DNA of 64,000 nucleotides from an uncultured Schlesneria sp. (GTDB lineage: Bacteria; Planctomycetota; Planctomycetia; Planctomycetales; Planctomycetaceae). The position numbers and the translations under genes were made by a program. The notes beneath the pieces were generated by a model, which saw only the letters and a list, made by a program, of their open reading frames with translations, was not told the DNA's origin and ran no database searches. Positions 26,346 through 36,052 of the stretch are shown one piece after another (position 1 is the stretch's first letter; the number at the start of each line of letters is the position of its first letter). The stretch lies in contig CAIMFH010000025.1 of the NCBI GenBank assembly GCA_903840265.1, positions 1 to 64,000 on the forward strand, given 5' to 3'.

Positions 26346-26372
26346 CGGGAGAGGGAACAGTTTCCCCTCCCG
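26346..26372. terminator. Hairpin between convergent genes
   Basis: CGGGAGAGGGAA pairs with TTTCCCCTCCCG across a 3-base loop, with one mismatch and one G-T pair. It lies 20 bases after the adaptor's stop and 60 bases from the end of the opposite gene, so it could stop transcription from both sides. There is no T-tract on the plus strand. Confidence 0.5.
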
Positions 26373-26432
26373 CCTTCCGATCGTCGTTCCCGCGAGATGG
26401 TCGGCAATGGACCACGTCGCGAATAGGCCAAG

Positions 26433-28955
26433 TCAGGGAACCAGCGATGGCTCTGGTAGTTCCTTTGGTTGGGGACCAGCTTTGAGGCCGACAACCAAGC
26501 CAAGGCAGAGTGATGACTTTTCTGTCGCTTGCGGCAATGCCAGAACCTGTTTCCACACAGCATCCGATCGCTGACGTTGCGTCAACAGTGCTGCCGATAG
26601 CCGATATGCTTCTTCACGTAGCACAATATCGTCCAGTTTGCTGATGAAGCCCAATGTCGCATCCGCTTTGTCGGCAGCAGCCAGGTTCGTCGCGAACATC
26701 AGCGCCACTTCATCCCGCAGCCCCGAATTGGAATCGAGTTTCGACACGTATTGCGCGGCGTCAGCGTAATTCTGCTGATGCAAGAATTGCCGAACATATG
26801 CTCCTTCTGGCCAGACCGGTGTCGCACCTGCCAGAGCTCCTTGAATACTCTTTTCCGTCTCGCCCCCTTGAAACGCTTCGAGCAGGATTCCGATGAGCGG
26901 TGAACCCAGGAAATCATCGCGGCGGCTGGCGTTGGTCTCGGCGCTGCGATTGCTGACGACCGACCAGACTTTGGTCTTCAGGCCGACTTCGGCCAGGCGA
27001 GACATGATGTTCAGTTGCAGTTGATGCCGACGATGCGAAGCCTCACCCATATCAGCCAGCACCTTGCGATACTTGCTGACGTTCTGGCTGGCCAGATCGT
27101 CGCTCTTCAGGGAAAGCTCTTGCTTCAATTTCTCTCGCAAGCCTGCCAAGCCTGCTTGCTCGGCCTGATCGAGTTTCGCGGTCACTGCAGGGAGCGCGGG
27201 CGCTAGCCCACGTGCGAAGTTCAGCGACAACTCCAGTGCCTCTTCAGCCTGAGTCAAATGACTTGGCATCAGCGAATGTGCATAGGCAATCTCGGCCGCG
27301 GCCGTGGCCGCCTGAACAAGTGGGATCGCCGCAGGTTGTTTGTAGGAAATTGCCCCTTTTGTGTTCGGCATCTCGGGCTCTTTGGGAACCGGGACCGACG
27401 CGATCAGATCTTGAGCTGTCTTCAACGCAGTCGTCGCACCCTGTTGATCCCCGGCCGCAAACCGTCCGCAAGCGGCTCGAGCCCAAACGCGAGCGGCCAA
27501 GGCAGGAGAGAGCGTTTTCACCGCCTCATCGATCTCAGGCATGGCTCCCGCCCCTTTTGCGTTTTGGGCGAAACCTTCGGCCCAAATCGCCAGACATTCG
27601 ACGCGAGTTTCCTCTTCAGGCTGTTTTTGAGCCCATGTCAGGCCCGCGGCAAGTTGTCCGTGATTGACGAGTGACCCTGTCGTCGCCGCTGCCTGCGGCT
27701 TAGTCCACGGCAGCACCGCGGCACTTTTTGATAGACGGGCGATCCGTCCGTCCGATGCCATCTGCACGCGAGCGGCAAGCTGCCCCTCCAGTGCATCGGA
27801 CTGGTGCCGTTCCAGAATCGCCAACCCCTCACCGACTCGATCTGCCGTGGCGAGTGCTGCGGCCAGTCGACCAGCGACCTCCATCTGATTGCGGCCTACC
27901 GTTTGTAACTTGGGAGCATCAGCCAAAGCCGCATCCAACGCCGTCTTTGTGGCGGCTTTATCGCCCGCGGACCAGGCCCTCCAGAACTTTTCCAAGTTTG
28001 GCTGGATTCGATAGTACGGGACGGTGCGTCCCACCACTACGAGTTGCGAGAGATGCTCGTTCGCGGCTTTAATGTCGCCGACCAGGACCGATGCTTCTGC
28101 AGCCAGTTGCCGACAGTAAGGCTTACTGCGCTGGCGACGGTCGCCGATCAAACAGGCGTCACCGAGTTGCTTGATCGCAGCGGCGATGAAGTCTTCGACA
28201 GTCTTGGGCGTGGCATCCGTCGTTTTGGTCTTGTCATCGGGAAGCGCTGAGTCCACCGCAGGCTTGTTACCGTTTTTGACTGCGGGCTCAACGGCAGCGT
28301 TTTTGCTGGCCATGCCTTGCATGAGCTCTCGGTCCTCATCGGTCAAAACCTTGGGGCCAGCCTTCTGCCCGTTAGGTTGGCTGGAGAGGAAAACGATAGC
28401 TCCGCCGGCAATCACCATGATCGCAACGGTGATGCCGCCGACAAGCATCAGATTGCTCTTCTTCGGAGGTGGTGGGGGTGGAGCTTCTACTGTCGGGGCG
28501 GGTGCCTTGAAGACGGGGACCATGCATTTTGTGTTGGCGCACTTCACGTCCTTCCCGACCGCCGTGGGTGGAACGTACCCAGTCGTTTCGCACATAGGGC
28601 AAACGACCTCCAGCGTGCGACCCTTCGAAGGACTGGGCATGGCCTGGATGGCGGTTTTGGCACCCGGTAATTCCGCTTCAAACGGAAAGTCATCCGCTGG
28701 CGAAGAAGTGCTCCCCCGTGCTGCCACCGGCTTGGTGGCCGTCCCCGGCTTGCCAGTCGTAGACATCGAAGCCGAAGAGCCAGCTTTGCCTGTGGCCGCG
28801 GGTGTCGGTTTCGCTGCCGTGGGTTTGGCCGCAGCCGGCTTCGCCGCAGGTTTCGACCCGGGCTTCGACTTCATCGGCGCACCACAGAATGGGCAATCTT
28901 CGGCGTCATCATCGATGACGGACTCGCCGCATGCGGGACAAACCGGAAAATCCAT
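26433..28955 (-). CDS. Large zinc-ribbon membrane protein with helical repeats
   Basis: The 840-residue product starts with a double-CxxC zinc ribbon (Cys6, Cys9, Cys21, Cys24), then a long alanine/lysine/proline-rich linker, a second four-cysteine site (Cys119, 122, 139, 144), a proline run and one membrane helix (about 168-190). The remaining 640 residues are almost all helical with a degenerate TPR-like rhythm and would face the other side of the membrane. Proteins of this build are common and uncharacterised in planctomycetes. GAGGAA precedes the ATG. The next gene upstream on this strand has a related layout. Confidence 0.75.
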   Translation of the reverse strand: MDFPVCPACGESVIDDDAEDCPFCGAPMKSKPGSKPAAKPAAAKPTAAKPTPAATGKAGSSASMSTTGKPGTATKPVAARGSTSSPADDFPFEAELPGAKTAIQAMPSPSKGRTLEVVCPMCETTGYVPPTAVGKDVKCANTKCMVPVFKAPAPTVEAPPPPPPKKSNLMLVGGITVAIMVIAGGAIVFLSSQPNGQKAGPKVLTDEDRELMQGMASKNAAVEPAVKNGNKPAVDSALPDDKTKTTDATPKTVEDFIAAAIKQLGDACLIGDRRQRSKPYCRQLAAEASVLVGDIKAANEHLSQLVVVGRTVPYYRIQPNLEKFWRAWSAGDKAATKTALDAALADAPKLQTVGRNQMEVAGRLAAALATADRVGEGLAILERHQSDALEGQLAARVQMASDGRIARLSKSAAVLPWTKPQAAATTGSLVNHGQLAAGLTWAQKQPEEETRVECLAIWAEGFAQNAKGAGAMPEIDEAVKTLSPALAARVWARAACGRFAAGDQQGATTALKTAQDLIASVPVPKEPEMPNTKGAISYKQPAAIPLVQAATAAAEIAYAHSLMPSHLTQAEEALELSLNFARGLAPALPAVTAKLDQAEQAGLAGLREKLKQELSLKSDDLASQNVSKYRKVLADMGEASHRRHQLQLNIMSRLAEVGLKTKVWSVVSNRSAETNASRRDDFLGSPLIGILLEAFQGGETEKSIQGALAGATPVWPEGAYVRQFLHQQNYADAAQYVSKLDSNSGLRDEVALMFATNLAAADKADATLGFISKLDDIVLREEAYRLSAALLTQRQRSDAVWKQVLALPQATEKSSLCLGLVVGLKAGPQPKELPEPSLVP

Positions 28956-29186
28956 GATCGCTAATTCCTCGCTGAGATACCTCAGTGGTGGTCTGCTGTA
29001 TTTGGAATAGGCGTCTTCAATCAGACGCCCCGTCAGGAACGAAGGTTCCAGCCATCATATCGGCGATGACGAAATGATCATGGATTCTAAGACAGATTGG
29101 CGGCGGGGACAAATCCCCCATACCGGATCGGCGGGATATCGCCAGAAATCCAGGCTGAAATTTGGTCTCGCAGGGGGGACAGCAGG

Positions 29187-31067
29187 TCATTTCAACCCAC
29201 GCGAGGCCGCCGATTCCCCGCTGTCTGATTCCGTCCGCCGACCAACTGGCTTTGGATTGAGGGCCAGTCGCAGCGCTTCCCCTTCAATTTCCACATTCCA
29301 CGGGATGTAAGCAGCAATGGTCTCGAATCCCTCGCGTAGCGTCATCGTCCGACGCAGTGCCTTGCTCAATTCTTGCAGCTTTCGCTCCAGAACTCGTTGC
29401 TCTTCCAATCGCACAACTCGCTCTCGGCGTGCGGCATCCCTGTCCGATCGATGCTGCCGATCTTCTGCGTTCCGCCGGGCGACCAAATCTTGTTGTTGGT
29501 CACGAAGCTTGGACAGATCCTCTTGGATCTTCTTCAAATCGTCGCGAGTCTTACTCAATTTCGAAATTCGAGATGCTCGTTCGGACGCAGTTTCGGCTAG
29601 CAGTACGGTCATTGTCGCGTTGCTCTGGACCAGAGCGGTCTGGCCTCCCTGCCCGGTCACCAGATCAAAGTGACTGGGCATTGTTTTCGTTTCGACGTGC
29701 GGCTGCGGCGTTGCCAGCTTGGTGATCGATTCTCGCAGTTTCTCGATCTTCGGCCGCAGCTTTTCCACCTGCCCGCGGACGTCCGTCACTTCCTTCAGCA
29801 CATCGGCGATGGCTTCGACATGACTGCGATGCGTGCGTGAAACGGTATTGCGGGCGTCGCGCATCTCAGTACGCAGTGAGTCGATCTTCAATTGTAAATC
29901 GTCACGCTGCATCGAGTGTTCAGCTTGCAATCGATCATGCGGCAGTTCGACAAATCGAAGCAACTCAGATTCGCGCTGATTGACATCGCTAAACCCGCTG
30001 TCAAATGCCCCTTGCAATCCCTCGGGCAGACGCTTGCGAAGTGTAATCGCCGTCAATTGGACCGTGTCCGCGAGTTCAGGAACGCGGTCGGGTTTTGACA
30101 GATAGCCCAGCGCCCTGCCCATCGCGATGGCCGCCTGCTCTTTCTGTGCGTCCGGTGGATAGGTTTCGGATGACGCCGCAAGGACTCGTGCGATATGTTG
30201 CAACTGATCCAGTCCACGACGTTCGTCATGATTCAAAAACCGCCCCCATGCCACCGCTAGAGCCGCTGGCAAGAACGGTTTTTCGTCCAGTCGCGCGGCG
30301 GTCTGAAACATGTCGATGGCTTCGGAGAATTGTCCATGCTTCCAAAGTGCCAGCCCAAAAACGTAGTCCAGCCGAGGATCGTCGGCGAATTCTGTCAGCG
30401 CAGCAGCATAGTCCTTGCGAGCAAAGTCGAGCGACAAGGTTGAGGGTTGTGGGTGAGCAACCGCATTGAGCAGCCGGTTCCGATGGTTTGAATAGACCAT
30501 TCGCTTCTTCGAGGTCTTACCTGCATACCACGGAGCCGGGTAATCGAAATCCTGCCAGGACCGACTGACCAATTGAGCAGCAACATCCAATAGAGTTGTC
30601 GCCGGATCCGCCATCTCAGCCGATGGCGCTTCCGGTGAGTTTTGAGCATTCGGAACTTGAACCGGATCGGCAGCGGCAGCGTTCGCAACGACAGAGAGAG
30701 CGTCTGCTGGTTCCGGAAGTGAACCAGCAGGGGGCGCCAATGATGAGATTCGACGGTGTGGCGGGAAAATCTGAGCATCCGCAGCCAAAGTCGACCTTCG
30801 ATCCAATGGTCGCTCGTCGGGCGCGCGATCGTCTGAAGTTGGGAGAGTCACCTCCACGACAGGCTGAATAGCCGAAACCCTTTTCGCGCGACGCCACAAC
30901 GTCCAGACATCCGGCCCCACAACCGACATGAACGCAACGGCGACAAAGCCAATCACCAGCATTGTGACAACGACAATCGCAACTCGTTCAGCGAAGTTGC
31001 GAGGTGCTGGTACTTCGGCAGCAGGTTGGTCATCCGCGGGCAGATCATCTGTTTGTGAAGCCGACAT
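29187..31067 (-). CDS. Membrane-anchored TPR and coiled-coil protein, unknown
   Basis: The 626-residue protein has one membrane helix near the N-terminus (about 29-52), a low-complexity proline/alanine/aspartate linker to about 150, a TPR-like helical segment (YVFGLALWKHGQFSEAIDMF and following) and two long coiled coils (about 385-450 and 495-580) rich in arginine, glutamate and lysine. The end is a small globular tail. I know no named family for the whole. It is encoded 231 bases upstream of the zinc-ribbon protein on the same strand and shares its anchor-linker-helical plan, suggesting a scaffold pair, but that is inference. Confidence 0.7.
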   Translation of the reverse strand: MSASQTDDLPADDQPAAEVPAPRNFAERVAIVVVTMLVIGFVAVAFMSVVGPDVWTLWRRAKRVSAIQPVVEVTLPTSDDRAPDERPLDRRSTLAADAQIFPPHRRISSLAPPAGSLPEPADALSVVANAAAADPVQVPNAQNSPEAPSAEMADPATTLLDVAAQLVSRSWQDFDYPAPWYAGKTSKKRMVYSNHRNRLLNAVAHPQPSTLSLDFARKDYAAALTEFADDPRLDYVFGLALWKHGQFSEAIDMFQTAARLDEKPFLPAALAVAWGRFLNHDERRGLDQLQHIARVLAASSETYPPDAQKEQAAIAMGRALGYLSKPDRVPELADTVQLTAITLRKRLPEGLQGAFDSGFSDVNQRESELLRFVELPHDRLQAEHSMQRDDLQLKIDSLRTEMRDARNTVSRTHRSHVEAIADVLKEVTDVRGQVEKLRPKIEKLRESITKLATPQPHVETKTMPSHFDLVTGQGGQTALVQSNATMTVLLAETASERASRISKLSKTRDDLKKIQEDLSKLRDQQQDLVARRNAEDRQHRSDRDAARRERVVRLEEQRVLERKLQELSKALRRTMTLREGFETIAAYIPWNVEIEGEALRLALNPKPVGRRTESDSGESAASRGLK

Positions 31068-31380
31068 GATGCGAAACCCATTGGGCGACGAGAATGCGGC
31101 AGTCCACGAGACCAGCTTGGGTGTCAGATCTGGATTTCAGGTGGCGGCCCAAGGAGGTATTTTTGGGTCTCGCAACGAAATCCAACTCTGGCACCCCTTG
31201 CTGAGTTGATTCAACGAGGCACCTCTATTTTGGTGGCTCGATCAAATAACATCCAGCCGAAACTTGGACTTTCGATCAAGCCAGATCAATTCACGTAATC
31301 CGCAGGGGGGGTTCAACAACCACCTTGAGAATGTCGTCCCGGATTCATCAAAATGGCTTACCAAACTGTAATGCTGCGAT
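31068..31380. other. 313-base intergenic region without visible gene
   Basis: It lies between the start of a minus-strand gene and the end of another minus-strand gene, so it should contain the promoter of the former and the terminator of the latter. I see no convincing hairpin or -10/-35 pair. The small plus-strand frame over 30928-31209 is a shadow of the neighbouring gene. Confidence 0.35.
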
Positions 31381-32379
31381 TTATTCAGCTTGGTTGATCG
31401 CGTCGATCATCTGCCGCAGACGCCCAGCCTCGCGACGATTGAAATGAAATTTCAGTCGCGGAAATTTGGCGAGGTGTTCTTCATCCTCTTCGTAAGGATG
31501 AGCTTCCGTTCGCTCGATCACGCCCTTGGTGACGATGTCGGCGAAGTCCGTATTCAGCTTTTCCAGAAACTGGTCGCTGATGGGGCGACTGAGCCGGAGA
31601 ATCAAGTCGTCGCGGATGTACCGCATGCTGTCATAGACCGAGTAAAACGTATTGATCTCCTGACGGGCGGCGTCGACAGAATCCACGATCTTGAGCAACG
31701 ACATATCGGCGGGACTGATCAGGTGCCGCGACAACAGTTCTTTTTCCACGAATGTTCGCCAGGCCGACCAATAGGTCCCGCCCGGCGCGTCCATGCAGAT
31801 GATCGGGAGCTGGTCGCGCTTTCCCGTTTGTACGAGCGTTAAAACTTCGAAGAGTTCGTCCTGTGTCCCGAAGCCCCCGGGGAACAGGACTACGGCGTGG
31901 ACTTCTTTCACAAACATCAATTTGCGTGTGAAAAAGTACCGGAACGTCACCAGCTTTTCATCTTTGTCGATGACGGGATTCGCCCCTTGTTCAAAAGGGA
32001 GCATGATGTTCACGCCGATCGACATTGCCTTGCCGGCCCCGACGTGAGCCCCCTCCATGATGCCGCCGCCAGCACCGGTCACCACCATCCACCCGTCTGC
32101 GGCCATCGCGCGACCGAAATCGACAGACAGTTGAAAGTCCGGGTGATCCACAGGCGTCCGCGCGGAACCGAAGACCGAAACCTTCCGGATTCGCCGGTAA
32201 GGAGTGAAGACCTTAAACGCGTATCGCAGTTCTCGCAGCGACCGGCTCAGGATCTTCAGGTCGCCCATCGTCGCGTGATCGCGTTCCAGCTTATCCGCTG
32301 TTTCTTTGATCTCCGCGATCAGCATCGCCCGGCGCGTGCCATCGAAGTCGCCACTCCAGGACGAAGTCGAAGTCAGCAT
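31381..32379 (-). CDS. LOG-family (TIGR00730-type) Rossmann-fold protein
   Basis: The 332-residue protein contains the LOG family signatures [24 protein letters not shown] and [15 protein letters not shown]. Enzymes of this family are phosphoribohydrolases acting on nucleotide monophosphates, including the cytokinin-activating LOG proteins; some bacterial members are pyrimidine/purine nucleotidases. It is longer than the basic 190-residue form, with helical extensions at both ends. It is cytosolic. GGAA eight bases upstream supports the ATG at 32379. Confidence 0.88.
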   Translation of the reverse strand: MLTSTSSWSGDFDGTRRAMLIAEIKETADKLERDHATMGDLKILSRSLRELRYAFKVFTPYRRIRKVSVFGSARTPVDHPDFQLSVDFGRAMAADGWMVVTGAGGGIMEGAHVGAGKAMSIGVNIMLPFEQGANPVIDKDEKLVTFRYFFTRKLMFVKEVHAVVLFPGGFGTQDELFEVLTLVQTGKRDQLPIICMDAPGGTYWSAWRTFVEKELLSRHLISPADMSLLKIVDSVDAARQEINTFYSVYDSMRYIRDDLILRLSRPISDQFLEKLNTDFADIVTKGVIERTEAHPYEEDEEHLAKFPRLKFHFNRREAGRLRQMIDAINQAE

Positions 32380-32451
32380 ACGATAGTTTCCAGAGGTGTT
32401 GATGTGTCATCAAGCACGGCAATGCTTGATCTTCGATGAGATCGGATTCGG

Positions 32452-32817
32452 TCAGCCATCCACCGCTTCCAGTGCTTCGGGCTTGGTGGCATAGATGGCC
32501 CACAAGGTATCCAAGGCGGTCAATCGCAACAGCTCCCGAGCCATCTTGCTGGGGCCACACAAAACCAACTCGCCGCCGCGACTTTTGACCGCCGTGTGAC
32601 ATCGCAGCAACAGCGCCAGAAAGGCCGAGCCGAAGTACTGGACTTCGCTGAGATCAAACACCGCCATCGGCGATGTCTGGATCTTGAGCGGAGCCATGAC
32701 GATATCCGCGGCTTGTTCGATCACTTCCCAAGGCATCTGCTCGACGTTGGCCGCGGGAGTGATCACCACGGTATTGCCGTGCCATTCAAGGCGAAAATCA
32801 TCGTTGCCAGAAGTCAT
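32452..32817 (-). CDS. STAS-domain protein (anti-sigma factor antagonist-like)
   Basis: The 121-residue protein fits a single STAS domain: [14 protein letters not shown], then [21 protein letters not shown] with the conserved serine position (FGSA) that partner-switching kinases phosphorylate, and [10 protein letters not shown]. Such proteins take part in sigma-factor partner switching or in signalling complexes. No kinase or phosphatase gene is next to it. The ATG at 32817 was chosen for its GGAA spacing; ATGs or longer starts up to 32865 are possible. Confidence 0.8.
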   Translation of the reverse strand: MTSGNDDFRLEWHGNTVVITPAANVEQMPWEVIEQAADIVMAPLKIQTSPMAVFDLSEVQYFGSAFLALLLRCHTAVKSRGGELVLCGPSKMARELLRLTALDTLWAIYATKPEALEAVDG

Positions 32818-33017
32818 ATCGAGTTCCATCTCCAATGATAAACGTCGTCCACTCCGTGGTCCCAATTATCAATGCTGTGGACGCCCCTTATCGCTAATCG
32901 TCTCTTCTGGGGCAAGTCAGGCGAATGTGATGAAGTGCCGAGCTGAGCAGGTTAGATGAACACAATCTCCGCGGCAGAAAGACGTTGAGTCTCTGACTGG
33001 ATCATCCGACTGACTGC

Positions 33018-33860
33018 CTACTTGGGCTGCTGTTCCTTCAACCGCTTCTCGAAAATCAATTCTTTTTGAGAGACGTAGTCGCGATAACCTTCGGCGTCGA
33101 TAAACGGATTCGCAGTCGCTGTTTTCTGACGCTCGAATTTGGCCAGCATGCCGTAGTATTCGCCGTGGGCTCCCAGGAAGACGTCGCAAGGAAGCTTCTT
33201 CAGCACTTCGAACGTCTTCGCGAAGTCCTGTGCGATCTCGGGATAGTCCTTGTTATCAACAAGTCGATAGCCGGGGTTCACATTGGGACTGCCGATGACG
33301 ACGACATCATATTTCTTGGCAGCGTCGGAAACCTGCCAGGTCCATGTTGTGCAACCACGGGTGTGACCGGGAGTGGAATGGGCTACGAGCGTCACGCCGC
33401 CCAGCGTGACTTCATCGCCATCTTTTAGAACGCGATCAATCTTACAGGCCGGCCAACGGCTGTCGGTATACAAGTACTGACCGACACCGCCCGATGACAT
33501 CACCGTGTCGTCTCCCCGCATGGCGAAGACTTTGGCTCCGGTCAATTCTTGGAACGCGGCATGTCCCGCCACATGGTCCGAATGGGCATGGCTGGCAAGC
33601 AGGATCTTCACGTCACTCAGCTTGAATCCCAGCGACTCAATCGACGCGCGGATCAGCGGCACCGTCTCTTCAAATCCGGTGTTGATGACGATGTGGCCTT
33701 CAGGCGTTTCGATCAGATAGCAGGCCAGCGCCTTGGATCCGACGTAGTAGGTGTTGCCGATCACACGATGCGCAGGAAATGCGTCTTCTGCGTGAGCGAT
33801 CGAAGTGAAGGCGATCCCAAGCAGAGCGACCGCCGGGCAGAGGAGAATGAAGTTCCGCAT
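33018..33860 (-). CDS. Subclass B3-like metallo-beta-lactamase-fold hydrolase, secreted
   Basis: The 280-residue product has a signal peptide (cut near SIAHAED) and the metallo-beta-lactamase zinc motif SHAHSDH (His91, His93, Asp95, His96), then HSTPGHTRGCTTW (His166) and LGAHGEYYG (His232). The GHTRGCTTW and late-histidine context fits subclass B3 enzymes better than glyoxalase II. B3 members hydrolyse beta-lactams, but many environmental relatives act on other substrates, such as lactones. The ATG at 33860 begins the signal peptide and has AGAG upstream; the longer frame to 33932 would overlap the neighbour. Confidence 0.85.
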   Translation of the reverse strand: MRNFILLCPAVALLGIAFTSIAHAEDAFPAHRVIGNTYYVGSKALACYLIETPEGHIVINTGFEETVPLIRASIESLGFKLSDVKILLASHAHSDHVAGHAAFQELTGAKVFAMRGDDTVMSSGGVGQYLYTDSRWPACKIDRVLKDGDEVTLGGVTLVAHSTPGHTRGCTTWTWQVSDAAKKYDVVVIGSPNVNPGYRLVDNKDYPEIAQDFAKTFEVLKKLPCDVFLGAHGEYYGMLAKFERQKTATANPFIDAEGYRDYVSQKELIFEKRLKEQQPK

Positions 33861-33928
33861 GGTTGTTCTCTTCAAAACTGAGATACCAGCACCCAACAGG
33901 CTGAAGCGGCATGCTGCTCGCCGCAACG

Positions 33929-34930
33929 TCAACCAGCACTCGTCTCTGCAGTCATCACGGCCTGAACAGCGGCCACGATCTGATCGTGCAGCAATCCATT
34001 CGTGACGATCACACCACGGTTCTGATTCAGTTCCCTGCCGCGTGAGAAGTCGAGAGGTTTGCCGGCAACGTCAGTCACACGGCCTCCGGCTTCCTCCACC
34101 ACGGCGATACCACCGGCGTGGTCCCAGATCTTTTCGAAGTAGCCCGTCTTGGTTGGCAGACGCAAATAGGCATCTGCAAAACCTCGAGCGACCGTCGCGT
34201 ACTTGGCCTGGCTATCCATGCGAACCGGAGTGGCGGTCAGCCCCAATCGCTGGGCGACCATCGCAGATTCGTTGTGGGCACTGTGGCCGGACTCGACCGA
34301 TTCGCAAAATCGAGCTAGGGCGGGGTCGGTCGTCTTCGTGACGCGAATCGGCCGCGGCGGTGCATCCGAATCTAAAGGACGGATGAAGGCTCCTTGCCCT
34401 CGAACGGCGTAGAACAACGCGCCAATCGGAGACCCTTCCTCCGCCGAAATGGGCAGGTTAGGACAGCCGAGCACACCCAATTCGATCGTCCCGTCGACAA
34501 TCAAAGCCAGCGAGACCGCGTATTGCCCCTTACGCAGAAATCCTTTGGTCCCATCAATCGGGTCCAGCGTCCAGAAACGCGACGTGTACTTCATGGCTCC
34601 GCCGCGATCGATCCAGTGACAGATCTCTTCGTCCTCAGCGGTAATCCCAAGACGATGCACGTGTTCGCAAACAGCCTTCAAAAAAGCGGCATTCTCGGGC
34701 CACCGTAAAGCGGCCGCGTCTTCTTCAGCGATGATTGGATCGTTCGGGAAAACAGCATCGATACTGCGACAGACAACGGCCTGGCTGCCGAAATCGGCAA
34801 TGGTCACCGGGCTTTGATCGCGTTTATCGAGGACTTCAGAGGTGATCGTCGATTGCACCGTGCGACATAACTGAGACGCATGCGCGACAGCATTCAAAGC
34901 CGTCTGAAGTTCCGTGGCAAAGGCTGGCAT
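33929..34930 (-). CDS. 3'(2'),5'-bisphosphate nucleotidase / inositol monophosphatase family
   Basis: The 333-residue protein carries the Li-sensitive phosphatase motifs IIAEED, WTLDPIDGTKGFLRKGQYA (metal-binding DPIDGT) and KIWDHAGG. The segment GTKGFLR and the spacing resemble HAL2/SAL1-type enzymes that dephosphorylate 3'-phosphoadenosine 5'-phosphate from sulfate assimilation, more than inositol phosphatases. It needs magnesium and is cytosolic. It lies 68 bases upstream of the B3-like gene and 65 bases downstream of ftr on the same strand. Confidence 0.88.
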   Translation of the reverse strand: MPAFATELQTALNAVAHASQLCRTVQSTITSEVLDKRDQSPVTIADFGSQAVVCRSIDAVFPNDPIIAEEDAAALRWPENAAFLKAVCEHVHRLGITAEDEEICHWIDRGGAMKYTSRFWTLDPIDGTKGFLRKGQYAVSLALIVDGTIELGVLGCPNLPISAEEGSPIGALFYAVRGQGAFIRPLDSDAPPRPIRVTKTTDPALARFCESVESGHSAHNESAMVAQRLGLTATPVRMDSQAKYATVARGFADAYLRLPTKTGYFEKIWDHAGGIAVVEEAGGRVTDVAGKPLDFSRGRELNQNRGVIVTNGLLHDQIVAAVQAVMTAETSAG

Positions 34931-34995
34931 CTGTAATCAATCTCACGTCGTCAAGAGAGGACAATGGCAAGCGATGGCACAAATCCAGGATCTCT

Positions 34996-35922
34996 TTAAG
35001 AGAACGCTGGTTGCCGCTCAGCATGCAGATAGATGAAACTTTTCCCCAGGCGACCGCCGTAGTTGCCTGCTGAAATCCGTGAAAGTCCCGGAGTTTCGAT
35101 GGAGGCCTTGATGACGGCCTGAGTCGCATCGAAGACGGTCTTCAAGTCGCGCCCGTTGATAATGATTTCCATGATCGACTGCACACCGTCCGGGACTTGG
35201 GATTGGTCGCCCAGTTTCGCTCGCAGAGTGGGACAGAACGGATGGTTCGTACTGGCGAACAGGAATTTGTAGGCGCTGCCGGCCTTCGATCCGCTGGAAG
35301 CGATGCCCCCGGGAAAAGGGGCGATCGTCCCGGGTATACTCGCCAAGGCCCGAACACCGCGTTCGGCAGCGTCCAGCGACGAATCGACCGAGTCCGCAAA
35401 GAACCACAGGTTGCCACCCATGATCCCATCTTTGTATCCAAAGCGGCGATCGATGATGAACTCGCCTCCCATGATCGGAAGGATCCAGACCTTTCGGCCA
35501 TATCTTTCGACACGTTCCTGGTATCCATCGCCGAAGAATGCCAGTTTGCGACCCAGTTTGAAATAGGGCTCGGTATCCAGCAGATTGAAGCAGGCCGCGG
35601 TGGGACTGGTCAACACGTTCTGGCTCAGGCGATGCAGCAGCACTTTTTCGAGCAGCTTCTCCCGGTCCTTCTTAAACCGGGGGACGTGGAACTGCACGAT
35701 GGCACCGGGGCGTCCGTCCGGCGTCGCAAACGATTCATCGCCCCCTGGCCCGACGAACCGATCGACCGCCGCTTCGCAGTCGCAAAAGATGCTGCTGGAA
35801 GCGTGGCCGGTGGCTGCATTGCAGGCATGCTCCAACCAGGTTCGATCACGGGCCGTAATCAGCACCTCGGCATAAATGCTGCGAAATGCTTCGGCATAAG
35901 TATCGTCAACTAGCGCTGTCAT
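34996..35922 (-). CDS. ftr: Formylmethanofuran-tetrahydromethanopterin formyltransferase
   Basis: The 308-residue protein matches Ftr (FhcD) throughout: ITARDRTWLEHACNAATGHA and SIFCDCEA at the start (each under one stretch here), GRPGAIVQFHVPRFKKD, KLGRKLAFFGDGYQ, LPIMGGEFIIDRRFGYKDGIMGGN and FPGGIASSGSKAGSAYKFL in parts. Ftr moves a formyl group between methanofuran and tetrahydromethanopterin in C1 oxidation; it is known from methanogens, methylotrophs and planctomycetes. Other genes of the fhcABC complex are absent nearby. The next gene upstream makes a folate C1 enzyme, hinting at linked C1 pools. Confidence 0.93.
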   Translation of the reverse strand: MTALVDDTYAEAFRSIYAEVLITARDRTWLEHACNAATGHASSSIFCDCEAAVDRFVGPGGDESFATPDGRPGAIVQFHVPRFKKDREKLLEKVLLHRLSQNVLTSPTAACFNLLDTEPYFKLGRKLAFFGDGYQERVERYGRKVWILPIMGGEFIIDRRFGYKDGIMGGNLWFFADSVDSSLDAAERGVRALASIPGTIAPFPGGIASSGSKAGSAYKFLFASTNHPFCPTLRAKLGDQSQVPDGVQSIMEIIINGRDLKTVFDATQAVIKASIETPGLSRISAGNYGGRLGKSFIYLHAERQPAFS

Positions 35923-36052
35923 CGTGACGCATGAATCCTATTTGCGAAGGTCGTACCTCGGCCTTGTCATCCTATCCGATCTGAAAGTCCGAACTCGGCC
36001 TGCTGCTCATGGCAGGCTTTGATAGGGACTACAGAACCCGAGGGGACAGATA

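Noticed and set aside
33018-33860. Calling the zinc hydrolase a glyoxalase II
   Set aside because: It has a signal peptide and B3-like context around the third and last histidines; the glyoxalase II bridging-aspartate region is not evident.
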